Source: a virus. From it: a stretch of DNA of 23,488 nucleotides. Numbering within the stretch: position 1 is the stretch's first letter; every line of letters begins with the position of its first letter. The stretch is from IMG/VR virus record IMGVR_UViG_3300002503_000015, positions 18,867-42,354 of that record, one strand, 5' to 3'. The notes beneath the pieces were generated by a model, which had not been told where the DNA came from, made no database searches, and saw only the letters and a list, made by a program, of their open reading frames with translations. Position numbers and translations under genes: made by a program. Positions 14,852 to 21,505 of this stretch are shown piece by piece.

Positions 14852-17467
14852 TTATAATAACCACCTACTGCGGAGCAATTTAGGTTTACTCGGTCTGAAT
14901 TCCAATGAATCATATTTCTCAAATAACACCATGACGAAAGTTAAAAGTGCGGCAAAATTATGATCGTCACCGCGATCACTACCCAGTGGAGTAACTGCCT
15001 TATAAACAGGATTGCCGGTAGCAGTCCTGTAATAAGTTATCCTCTCTAATTCTGTGAGCAAATCTTGATCTCGCTTGGAGAAAGCTATGTCATGGTTATT
15101 GGCCATCTGTTGCAACTTAGAGGCAGAGAATTGTTTGATGCGCTCTTTCATCTCGTTGCCACCTTCGTCGAAGCCAACCACGACCGTACCACCGAACTCC
15201 ACGGGCAACATACGTTTGACGAAATCTTTATCTCTGTATGTATCTGAATGTACGAAGTTGTGGTAAAGTGACTTACCCTGACCCCCTGAGCCAACGTCCA
15301 TACCCAAGAAGCTTGGATTATATTTAGTATCCAACCGGTTGATTATCTTCTCTTGTTCATCATAGTTTATTTGGAAAAGTTCCAACCGGAACAAGAAGTA
15401 CCAAACGTGGCTATCTTGTAATCTATATAAAGCATTGATAGCCGTTGGCTGCGTGTTTCCTTGTATGGCTACTCTACCATTTCTCCTAGTTATATAGAAG
15501 CCAGTTCTGGTTTTGAAGCAATAAATTTTTCCACTGTAGTGCACCAACTTTATATTTTTCTTTTTAGAAAGTTCATTCTCTTTTCTTTTCATGACTGATG
15601 CACTATACATGCCACCACTAGACTTGTGAAATCCCACGGTGGATGAATACCCTAATATTAATGCTAATCTTTGAAATTGGTCAATTAAAGTTTTTGATTG
15701 GGTCCAATATTGAGGTGATCTTTCACAATTTATTCTTGAACCATCCCCCAACAATAATGTTCTCAGAAATAATTCTTGATCTTCAGTGGAGCAATTAAAA
15801 ATAAATTCCGGTATTTTTTTGTTTTTAGAATGTATTCCACAATTATCTCTAAGCCACAAACAAAGTTCTTTGCAAGTTATTGTCCACTTAACTTGCTCTT
15901 TACCCCATTGATTTATGTATTCTTGCCTGGTAACTGTATAGGGTAATTGTTTTAATACTTTATCAATTTCATCAGCATATCTATTCTTAGATTGTGTTAG
16001 ATTGACTTCCCATTGATGGTTTGCTGTTGCCGAGCCCTCAGAAACGAACCATGCTAGAAATTGTACCCAAACGGACATGGGTACATCTGTAGATTTTTGT
16101 ACTCGGTCCTTTCTGTTGGAATAATAGTATGGAACAGTGAATGTGGATTTTCCTATTGTATTTCTTCGGTTTGGGGCAATTTTAACTCTGAACCTATCAT
16201 TTGCCAGTTTCAACAAATCCACCGCTTGCATTTCCTCATAATCTTGAGGAACATAACCTTTTGTCTTGCAAGCCCAAACAGAATGTTCTGGCGACACCAT
16301 AAAATTTGTGCTTTTTCCAGAAACCTCAATCATCTTACCGTCATAGTCTAATTCTCGCAAGAATAGTGGTTTATCCCAAATTATTTCATTTGTATTAGTG
16401 TCGAAACAAGCTATGATATCATTCTCATTGGTTTCTTGGTGTTTCAACCAACCCCTAGAGGTTAGCACCTCAGTGTCCTCGGAATAACAATAACCCAAGT
16501 CGATGCCAAGTATCAAGTCGCTGGTATATTTAGGAGCATTGGGTAAATTTAAAATCACACGATATGGTAATTGAGAATCTCTTTTAAGCTGTTCTCCATA
16601 GAGGCGGATAACTGGAACGTCGTAATCCTCCAACCGCAACATCTCTCTATCGAAAACAGCATAAGTCGGGGTCCCATGTTCCCCCAAAACCTGCCTAATA
16701 AAGTCTTGGCTATCCTTTCCTCCATATTGGTCAATCGCACGTTTCTCTGCATCTTCGGTGAACCTAGGATTACGATACGCAGAAATTCTATGCTTACTGT
16801 AATCAGGGCTGTTGTCACAATGGTAGCACACACTCTTCTCGCGCCGACCATCGGGGACACCAGAGACCAATATTTGATAGCCAAGTTCCCAGTCGTTGAT
16901 GACTGGTTGCATTTCCAACCAAACATTCCAAGGGAAGTATGCCGATTCGTCAAGGAATATGATTGGAACGTGTAAACCAACTACGTTAACACCGGTACCG
17001 GTGGTACCAGCAATACGGCAGATGAGTGTAAACCCATTCACGAATTTAATAATAAATTGCTGGGCATTTACACTAAACCTATTTATCCACCAACGTAGAA
17101 GTGGATTTAGTCTAAATTGTCTTTGGAGCTGTAAAAATACTGGATCGAGATGTGAACGATTAGGTACCACGAATAAGGCTTCGTCGAAGAATTTATTCAT
17201 GGCGTGCCACATCAGTTTGGTGACGAGTACTTGGGTCTTTCCCACACCGCGGCCTGCTCTCAAAGATACTTGACTGGAATAATCCATCAAGAATTCATAT
17301 TGATAATCGGTATGAACCCAAGCTTCTCCTTCGTCTTCATCCTTTTCGAGATTTCTAACGAATTCTCCACACCAAGCTGGATGTCTTAAAAGCTCGTAAA
17401 CAGCCCATTCCTCTTCAGTTAATTTTTCGACCAGCGCCAATATACGGTACCGAACCTGTCCTTCCAA
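14852..17467 (-). CDS. Terminase large subunit interrupted by an intein
   Basis: 871 codons; after splicing the mature protein would be 526 aa. The ATPase domain has the Walker A LRAGRGVGKT (69-78) and Walker B IIFLDES (169-175), with D173 and E174 as the catalytic acids. The RNase H-like nuclease starts with GIDLG (321-325; D323), continues with LGMDVGSGGQGKS (D724) and ends with DRGDDHNFAALLTF (D834/D835), giving the three-acid metal site. An intein sits between Y326 and T672, three residues after D323, so the precursor cannot cut DNA until it splices. The start is uncertain: TTG 17467 is the first available codon but has no good ribosome site, and TTG 17440 is an alternative. It begins 9 bp after a terminator. 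Confidence 0.9.
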   Translation of the reverse strand: MEGQVRYRILALVEKLTEEEWAVYELLRHPAWCGEFVRNLEKDEDEGEAWVHTDYQYEFLMDYSSQVSLRAGRGVGKTQVLVTKLMWHAMNKFFDEALFVVPNRSHLDPVFLQLQRQFRLNPLLRWWINRFSVNAQQFIIKFVNGFTLICRIAGTTGTGVNVVGLHVPIIFLDESAYFPWNVWLEMQPVINDWELGYQILVSGVPDGRREKSVCYHCDNSPDYSKHRISAYRNPRFTEDAEKRAIDQYGGKDSQDFIRQVLGEHGTPTYAVFDREMLRLEDYDVPVIRLYGEQLKRDSQLPYRVILNLPNAPKYTSDLILGIDLGYCYSEDTEVLTSRGWLKHQETNENDIIACFDTNTNEIIWDKPLFLRELDYDGKMIEVSGKSTNFMVSPEHSVWACKTKGYVPQDYEEMQAVDLLKLANDRFRVKIAPNRRNTIGKSTFTVPYYYSNRKDRVQKSTDVPMSVWVQFLAWFVSEGSATANHQWEVNLTQSKNRYADEIDKVLKQLPYTVTRQEYINQWGKEQVKWTITCKELCLWLRDNCGIHSKNKKIPEFIFNCSTEDQELFLRTLLLGDGSRINCERSPQYWTQSKTLIDQFQRLALILGYSSTVGFHKSSGGMYSASVMKRKENELSKKKNIKLVHYSGKIYCFKTRTGFYITRRNGRVAIQGNTQPTAINALYRLQDSHVWYFLFRLELFQINYDEQEKIINRLDTKYNPSFLGMDVGSGGQGKSLYHNFVHSDTYRDKDFVKRMLPVEFGGTVVVGFDEGGNEMKERIKQFSASKLQQMANNHDIAFSKRDQDLLTELERITYYRTATGNPVYKAVTPLGSDRGDDHNFAALLTFVMVLFEKYDSLEFRPSKPKLLRSRWLL
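15455..16489 (-). mobile_element. LAGLIDADG homing intein in the terminase gene
   Basis: 345 residues (327-671 of the precursor). Splicing signs: Cys1 (CYSEDTEVLTSRGWL, block A), NFMVSPEHSVW with its histidine (block B), KIYCFKTRTGFYITRRNG (block F) and a terminal RVAIQGN followed by Thr as +1 nucleophile (block G). The penultimate residue is Gly instead of the common His. Between them lies a homing endonuclease of the LAGLIDADG type: FLAWFVSEGSAT (470-481) and FLRTLLLGDGSRIN (567-580). The catalytic-acid positions are an acidic residue, E477 and D575. Coding DNA here is more AT-rich than the exteins, a sign of separate origin. It is expected to splice autocatalytically. Confidence 0.92.
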
Positions 17468-17475
17468 TAGAAATG

Positions 17476-17503
17476 AAAAAGAGCAATCGTCATTGATTGC
17501 TCT
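17476..17503 (-). terminator. Intrinsic terminator between structured RNA and terminase
   Basis: Minus strand: perfect 9-bp stem AGAGCAATC/GATTGCTCT (+ strand 17495-17503 and 17480-17488), 6-nt loop, then TTTTCATTT. It would end tRNA and structured-RNA transcripts 9 bp before the terminase start codon, or act as a read-through attenuator or 3' RNA-processing site. Confidence 0.65.
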
Positions 17504-17875
17504 AGATATTAATAAGGAAGATAGCTCCGCTCGTCAACGGGGGAGTCCCTAGCTATCTTCCTAGTTAATCATTACAAGTTTTAACGGTAAACTTGTTAAC
17601 CTTAACGTACCCATACTTGGCTAGACTCAACATTGAGTACACGGAATGATCCCGACTTTCACCAGAGTGTGAGTTTCATAGGCTAGGGCTGGATTTGCAC
17701 CTGTTTTGCTCTCGGTTTAAACCCATCAAGGGCCGAAGACCGACTCTAACGGTCCTAGCAATTAGAGACAACTTGCAAGTGTCGGGCCGGCGATCCTATC
17801 CTCCGGCAGAGCAACTTATATAAGTGCAACCTAAAGCCTAAGCTCTAGGTGGGACTAACGTACTTGATAACCAGA
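17504..17875 (-). ncRNA. Candidate structured non-coding RNA
   Basis: About 370 nt with no convincing reading frame, between tRNA-Trp and the terminator. On the minus strand it can form several helices from exact complements (given as + coordinates): 17515-17526 with 17551-17562 (12 bp); 17574-17581 with 17589-17596 (8 bp, 7-nt loop); 17625-17630 with 17633-17638; 17682-17687 with 17754-17759; 17706-17712 with 17808-17814 (7 bp, long range); 17744-17749 with 17762-17767; and 17786-17790 with 17803-17807. Some are mutually exclusive. Phage RNAs of the GOLLD and ROOL classes also lie near tRNA genes but are usually longer. I could not match it to tmRNA, RNase P RNA, SRP RNA or a group I intron core. 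Orientation is inferred from neighbours. Confidence 0.5.
17515..17562. repeat. Inverted repeat with 12-bp arms
   Basis: Arms AGGAAGATAGCT (17515-17526) and AGCTATCTTCCT (17551-17562) are exact complements with 24 bases between. Inside, GGGACTCCC on the minus strand can make a small secondary hairpin. There is no T run after it, so it looks like an RNA helix and not a terminator. Confidence 0.7.
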
Positions 17876-17943
17876 CACGTGAGATAGGAATTGAACCTAC
17901 TTGGTCAAAATTTGGAGTTTCAACCCCGTCCAACGGCTCACGC
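17876..17943 (-). tRNA. tRNA-Trp (anticodon CCA), shortened D-arm
   Basis: The 68-nt sequence pairs GCGTGAG with CTCACGT as acceptor stem and has a T-arm GTAGG-TTCAATT-CCTAT. The anticodon loop CTCCAAA equals that of bacterial tRNA-Trp, giving CCA. The discriminator base is G, the identity base for tRNA-Trp. The D-arm is reduced to CCGT-TGG-ACGG with a 3-nt loop and the usual bases 8-9 missing. CCA is not encoded at the 3' end. Confidence 0.65.
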
Positions 17944-17945
17944 AG

Positions 17946-18018
17946 TAGGGATAGGAAGGTACGATCTTCCGCCATCTCACTCCCAAAGCGAGCGTGCTGC
18001 CAGTTACACCATATCCCT
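17946..18018 (-). tRNA. tRNA-Pro (anticodon UGG)
   Basis: 73 nt, cloverleaf complete: acceptor AGGGATA/TATCCCT, D-arm GTGT-AACTGGCA-GCAC, anticodon arm CTCGC-TTTGGGA-GTGAG (anticodon TGG), variable loop ATGGC, T-arm GGAAG-ATCGTAC-CTTCC, discriminator A. The T-loop starts ATC instead of TTC. No encoded CCA. Its first bases overlap the stop codon of the upstream gene. The wobble U can read CCA, a frequent Pro codon in these genes. Confidence 0.85.
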
Positions 18019-18181
18019 ATTTATTTGGAATAATATGAACAGCTTTGATTTCTACTTTGGTTATTGGTGGCTTGGATTCTATTACTTTAAGTTCAGCCAC
18101 CACGCCAGGTGAAATACTTTTAAAGGTTATGGTGTCAGGTTCATATTTTACATTCGTGAAAATTTTGGAAAATATTGACAT
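18017..18181 (-). CDS. Small beta-rich protein, unknown function (54 aa)
   Basis: ATG 18181 to TAG 18017, 54 codons: begins MSIFSKIFTNVKYEPDTITF and ends VEIKAVHIIPNK. Strand-rich and basic, without cysteines or membrane segments. The start overlaps the stop of the zinc-ribbon gene in a TAATG junction, the same coupling used elsewhere in the window, which is the main reason to accept so short a gene. Its stop codon overlaps the 5' end of tRNA-Pro by 2 bases, so tRNA processing would cut this message at its stop. Function unknown. Confidence 0.55.
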   Translation of the reverse strand: MSIFSKIFTNVKYEPDTITFKSISPGVVAELKVIESKPPITKVEIKAVHIIPNK

Positions 18182-18789
18182 TACTTATATGGATTCGCTT
18201 TTTCTATTTCTATGGCATCTTTGCTCGTAAAGTTGGATTTAGCTCCACACTTTTTGCAGGTCAATCTTATTTCGTTGTCTTCTTCAGGATACAAGAAATT
18301 AACCGTGCTGAGGATGATCCCGCAACCGGGACAGGCTAGGTAAGCTAACCGCTCTTTATAAAATTTGGCGGCTCTCCTCTTGATGTCCTCAAATAGTACC
18401 CTTGGATTGTCTTCCGCTTTATCCTTACGGCGTACACGGGTTATATTTAGTGCATTCTGAATTTCGATGATGTCCCGCTGCATACTGCTCAAACGTTGTT
18501 CTTCCCGCAAAGCATCGCCAGAAGTGATCTGGTCACTATCTTTTAATTCTTTGAGAAGTTTTTCTTCCTCGTCAAGCCGCTCACTCAAGCTGGCCCAACG
18601 TTTGAGCAAAGCATGGTCGTTGGATTTCATATCTGATAGATCGAAATCCTCTCCCAATTTATCTAACCGCGCCTGAACCTTGGCTTCAAATGTAGATGAT
18701 TCTAAATAATCCAAGAGTTCAGCGTCACTCTTATCCCTGAATTGTGGCAAGTTTTTGAGGCTAGCCACACTCTTTCCACGTTTGGTCAT
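18181..18789 (-). CDS. Coiled-coil protein with C-terminal zinc ribbon; possible terminase small subunit
   Basis: 202 aa from ATG 18789. Residues 55-120 are helical and heptad-like (SERLDEEEKLLKELKDSD, REEQRLSSMQRDIIEIQNAL). A basic stretch follows (RVRRKDKAED, DIKRRAAKFYKERL). The C-terminus holds a zinc ribbon with CPGC in ACPGCGII and CKKC in TCKKCGAKS. Position just upstream of tRNAs and the large terminase, plus an oligomerising coiled coil, suggests a small terminase, but the zinc ribbon is unusual for that family, so it could be a transcription or DNA-binding factor. AGGTG lies 4-5 nt before ATG 18789; GTG 18795 is less likely. Confidence 0.6.
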   Translation of the reverse strand: MTKRGKSVASLKNLPQFRDKSDAELLDYLESSTFEAKVQARLDKLGEDFDLSDMKSNDHALLKRWASLSERLDEEEKLLKELKDSDQITSGDALREEQRLSSMQRDIIEIQNALNITRVRRKDKAEDNPRVLFEDIKRRAAKFYKERLAYLACPGCGIILSTVNFLYPEEDNEIRLTCKKCGAKSNFTSKDAIEIEKANPYK

Positions 18790-18794
18790 ATCCA

Positions 18795-18834
18795 CCTATA
18801 GGTTTCTATAGAAAACATGTTGTCCTATATACAA
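18795..18834 (-). promoter_or_regulatory. Palindromes and possible promoter in a 64-bp gap
   Basis: Two back-to-back perfect palindromes, CCTATAGG (18795-18802) and TTTCTATAGAAA (18803-18814), lie just before the start of the coiled-coil gene. On the minus strand TTGTAT (18834-18829) and TATAGA (18810-18805) are spaced by 18 bp, like a sigma70-type promoter. This is one of the few real gaps in the array. The predicted leader would be very short, so the promoter call is tentative; an operator is equally possible. Confidence 0.3.
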
Positions 18835-18853
18835 GAAATAAAGTTTGATGGTT

Positions 18854-19132
18854 TTATGTATTGTTGGATTGCTTTTTTTCAATAATTCGTTCCAAAACTA
18901 TAGGGTCAACTGGTATTTCTTCTACATAATATTTTGATTTCCTGCGTTTATCCATTTTCTGTTGCTCATTGCATAAAAATTTCAGCCACTCAGGCCAAGT
19001 TTTGTAAGGTTGTTTATAAGTGCCATGTTCAATTGCACACTCTCTACATACGTAAAACCTAGCCAACCTAGACCTTTTGCATCCTGGGATTATACATCTA
19101 AGCATTTCCTTTACCTGTCCTTTATTGTTCAT
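18854..19132 (-). CDS. Small cysteine-pair (zinc finger-like) protein
   Basis: 92 aa. CIIPGC (residues 13-18) and CREC (29-32, in FYVCRECAIEH) are spaced like the two halves of a small zinc finger, with a histidine close behind. The rest is basic (DKRRKSKYYVEE) and ends acidic and helical. ATG 19132 has AGAGG 7 nt upstream; ATG 19105 also has a fair site, so a form 9 residues shorter is possible. It probably binds nucleic acid. No family is recognised. Confidence 0.6.
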   Translation of the reverse strand: MNNKGQVKEMLRCIIPGCKRSRLARFYVCRECAIEHGTYKQPYKTWPEWLKFLCNEQQKMDKRRKSKYYVEEIPVDPIVLERIIEKKQSNNT

Positions 19133-19145
19133 ATTATGTCCTCTT

Positions 19146-19445
19146 TTAAGTGCTTGATTGTACGAATTGTGCTACACTGGGGATTGCAAATAAATGCTCC
19201 TGAGTTAAGTCGAGCGCCCACTTTATACTCTTGATAGCTACTTCTGTATTTACTCTTTCACTTTCCATAAACCAAGCCAGTTGATAATCTTTGACTAACA
19301 AAGCTTGATCCCGCTGAAGAGTACATTGTGCAGATATAAATTGTAGAGTTTTCAGAGCTTCGTCAATCTCTGCTCTCTTGCGCGGTTTGTATTCCGACGT
19401 AATAATGGTTTTTGGGCTTTGCGCCAGCTTTAATAGTGAGTCCAT
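19146..19445 (-). CDS. Helical protein of unknown function
   Basis: 99 aa, mostly alpha-helical (RAEIDEALKTLQFISAQCTL, TEVAIKSIKWALDLTQEHLF) with no motif I recognise. Its first 27 codons overlap the end of the neighbouring gene in another frame (19363-19445). Start ATG 19445 has AGGAG but 12 nt away; no later ATG gives a sensible start without losing a third of the protein. Both overlapping frames look like real protein. Possible regulator or early-infection protein, unproven. Confidence 0.5.
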   Translation of the reverse strand: MDSLLKLAQSPKTIITSEYKPRKRAEIDEALKTLQFISAQCTLQRDQALLVKDYQLAWFMESERVNTEVAIKSIKWALDLTQEHLFAIPSVAQFVQSST

Positions 19446-19614
19446 CTATGTGTATATCTCCTGTGTAATCTTCTGGAACCAAGACCATGTTTGGTTTTAG
19501 CCCCGTCAAGGTAGTGTAATTGTATACAACCTCTTCGATGAATTTATTGTAATCGGTCTTTGGTCCCTTGGTAAAACCCAGCATATCCCCCGGCCTTAAT
19601 GTCTTAGAGCGCAT
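19363..19614 (-). CDS. Small protein of unknown function, overlapped at its 3' end
   Basis: 83 aa. Sequence landmarks are SKTLRPGDMLGFTKGPKTDY near the start, a middle with NYTTLTGLKPNMVLVPEDY and a strand-rich end KNHYYVG. No catalytic motif is visible. The start overlaps the nuclease gene by 11 bp, and the last 83 bp are shared with the next gene in another frame. Its beta-rich end and conserved-looking turns make it a credible protein. Function unknown. Confidence 0.5.
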   Translation of the reverse strand: MRSKTLRPGDMLGFTKGPKTDYNKFIEEVVYNYTTLTGLKPNMVLVPEDYTGDIHIDGLTIKAGAKPKNHYYVGIQTAQESRD

Positions 19615-20428
19615 CGGTTATATCCTCTGTAGTATCCATTCTTAGCCGACTTAAAGACCAACCTCGCATACAATGATTGTAGTAGCCACACCATTTTTCT
19701 GAGCAATACCAATTGCCAGGATCGGTTTTTGGATAAATATCTTTAGATAGCAATTCTTGGGCCACATCTATACGCTGGATATATTCTCCTATTTGATGTT
19801 CAGTTCTTGCTGTTCCTATTACTTGTATCTCGGCTTTACCCGTCTTTGGAGCCACATCATATAGAAAGAAGCTTGGCTCTTTATCAAATAAACGTATGAA
19901 TGATAAGTAATACGCGGTTGGCTGTAATTCGGAATGTGCTCTGCTTTCTGCCCAGCGTTTGTTGGAAGTTTTATGATCTACTAAATAATCATCACCATGA
20001 CTATCCATGGCTACCAAATCTATAACCCCAATAAATGGTTTATCTATTTCTGGTAAAGTTATTTCAAATTTGTATTCAGCCAGTTTAGGTTCTCGGTTGG
20101 GGGAAACCTCTTTCATGTAATTACCAATTAATGCCACACCACGATCCCCCAAATGTCCTTGGTTATCTTTTTCCTCAAATTCCCACTCGATTTCTGCTGC
20201 ATCCCGCTTCCACTCATCCACGAATATATCTTTTACTTGCTCCAATGACATATCTCTGCCAGATTGGATACGATGATCAGCATTGGCTTTCATGGTTCTG
20301 TGGTAAGATAACCCAAATTGTAACGCTGCACCTGGTGGTATTTTCCAACCTAGAATATAACGATACCAAAATTGTCGGGGGCAACGGCTCAGCATGGCTA
20401 TCTTGGAATTACTCCAATTATCTATCAT
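19604..20428 (-). CDS. Cas4/RecB-like PD-(D/E)XK nuclease with probable Fe-S cluster
   Basis: 274 aa from ATG 20428. The nuclease core shows H43 in FGLSYH, D137 in GVIDLVAMD, the D151-x-K153 pair in LVDHKTSNK, and the QPTAYYL box at 169-175, the order of RecB/Cas4 nucleases. Four cysteines, C16 in SRCPRQFWYRY and C242, C247, C253 in YCSEKWCGYYNHC, fit the split 4Fe-4S site of Cas4 and AddB. Such phage proteins resect or process DNA ends in recombination, replication or host DNA breakdown. ATG 20428 has GGAG 10 nt upstream; the longer reading to 20512 would overlap the upstream gene by 95 bp. No Cas1/Cas2 or CRISPR array is nearby. Confidence 0.83.
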   Translation of the reverse strand: MIDNWSNSKIAMLSRCPRQFWYRYILGWKIPPGAALQFGLSYHRTMKANADHRIQSGRDMSLEQVKDIFVDEWKRDAAEIEWEFEEKDNQGHLGDRGVALIGNYMKEVSPNREPKLAEYKFEITLPEIDKPFIGVIDLVAMDSHGDDYLVDHKTSNKRWAESRAHSELQPTAYYLSFIRLFDKEPSFFLYDVAPKTGKAEIQVIGTARTEHQIGEYIQRIDVAQELLSKDIYPKTDPGNWYCSEKWCGYYNHCMRGWSLSRLRMDTTEDITDAL

Positions 20429-20687
20429 GATTAAATATCTCCGCCAATCCTTTAGTATAATCATCATTTGCTGTGTGTATCCAGATAAAGTCTCGCCAAA
20501 TACCCTCCGCATAAGGTTGAATTTGTTGTTCTATATACAGACCGGTTGGGTGCAAACCAGCATCTTCTGTGAAGCAATTAATTGCTTTATGTTTAGCTTC
20601 TTCTGAAGTTTCTGCCAAAATATAATATACCGCTTCTTGTCTATGGGTTCCCCCGCTGTGCAACCGTACTTTGTAGAGAATTTTCAT
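20418..20687 (-). CDS. Small alpha/beta protein of unknown function
   Basis: 89 aa. The strand-helix-strand layout KILYKVRLHSGG, AVYYILAETSEEAKHKAINC and IEQQIQPYAEGIWRDFIWIH suggests a small ferredoxin-like fold, as in phage proteins acting as inhibitors or regulators, but no family is recognised. It overlaps the methyltransferase stop by ATGA and the nuclease start by 11 bp, so it is tightly coupled with both. Confidence 0.55.
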   Translation of the reverse strand: MKILYKVRLHSGGTHRQEAVYYILAETSEEAKHKAINCFTEDAGLHPTGLYIEQQIQPYAEGIWRDFIWIHTANDDYTKGLAEIFNHDR

Positions 20688-21505
20688 TTTATAAATTCTA
20701 CCCTAGATTCGTTGAACATGTCCAATTGCTTGCCGTCAGGATATTCCCCCAAATAAGCTCGTATGTATTCTTCCATATCCAGATTTCTTTCAATGCAAAT
20801 AGAGTTGCGATCAAGGTTGCGAGTAACCCTAGTAACAGTGCAACTGCCAGCAAAAGGATCGAGTACCCAATCATTTTCTCCCGTGTACATCCTGATAAAC
20901 CGATACGGTAATTCCTCTGGAAACTTGGCAAGTTTGAAGCCTTTGACATTTTCATTGCTCCTCACAGAACTAAAACTCCAAATAGAATCAGTCCAAGCAA
21001 TTCTTTCCTCATCAGTCATGTCCACATTTTTGATGGGTGCTTGGCCTTCACCTTGCTTGCGCCACACGAAGATATATTCCCAATTAGGAGCTACCCGCAT
21101 CTGACCTGTTTTATTATTCTTGTGGGCAAGATGTTGTGTACCTTCTGTGAAAACATCTTTCTTATCCCAAATTATTCTGGCCCACAAATCGAAACCAGCA
21201 GCCTGCATGATTGCATCGAATTTGTGGGCATATAATACCTCACAAGGTCGGCCCAACAACCGGGCGTTGGCGTATCTATCTGGAAAATTTATAGCTACTT
21301 TGCCAAAAGGTTCCACCAACCTGTCCATTTTGAGGAATACAGCTAACATTAAATTCCAATAATCATCTTCGTCTTTGAGATAAGATTCATATTCCCTGCC
21401 GACGAAGTAAGGTGGGGAAGTTACACAAAGAGCTATACTTTCTGGTTCTAATTCATCCAAAACGATTCGGCTGTCACCAAAAACAATTTTATGCCGGCTT
21501 GGCAT
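20684..21505 (-). CDS. Site-specific DNA methyltransferase (beta class, N6-adenine/N4-cytosine)
   Basis: 273 aa. The motif order is that of the beta class: TSPPYF (29-34) is catalytic motif IV, and DPFAGSCT (216-223) near the C-terminus is SAM motif I with Cys in place of the second Gly. VFGDSRIVLDEL at the start resembles the usual GDS/GDC opening. TSPPY is shared by N6-adenine and N4-cytosine enzymes, so the target base is open; the recognition sequence cannot be read. No restriction partner is nearby, so it is probably an orphan enzyme used against host restriction or for gene control. It overlaps both neighbours. Confidence 0.85.
   Translation of the reverse strand: MPSRHKIVFGDSRIVLDELEPESIALCVTSPPYFVGREYESYLKDEDDYWNLMLAVFLKMDRLVEPFGKVAINFPDRYANARLLGRPCEVLYAHKFDAIMQAAGFDLWARIIWDKKDVFTEGTQHLAHKNNKTGQMRVAPNWEYIFVWRKQGEGQAPIKNVDMTDEERIAWTDSIWSFSSVRSNENVKGFKLAKFPEELPYRFIRMYTGENDWVLDPFAGSCTVTRVTRNLDRNSICIERNLDMEEYIRAYLGEYPDGKQLDMFNESRVEFIK

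Noticed and set aside
16571-16975. Overlapping long ORFs on both strands inside the terminase
   Set aside because: The terminase frame carries Walker motifs and nuclease acids throughout; the others are shadows.
17504-17875. tmRNA, RNase P RNA or group I intron
   Set aside because: No tag frame with an Ala-rich end or TTCRANYC T-arm for tmRNA, no GAGGAAAGTCC for RNase P, and no convincing P7 element or split exon for an intron. Several local similarities were too short to support.
19604-20428. CRISPR-Cas locus suggested by the Cas4-like nuclease
   Set aside because: No Cas1, Cas2, effector gene or repeat-spacer array in the window.
20684-21505. Restriction-modification pair
   Set aside because: Only the methyltransferase is recognisable; neighbours show no restriction endonuclease motifs, and the PD-(D/E)XK protein looks Cas4-like.
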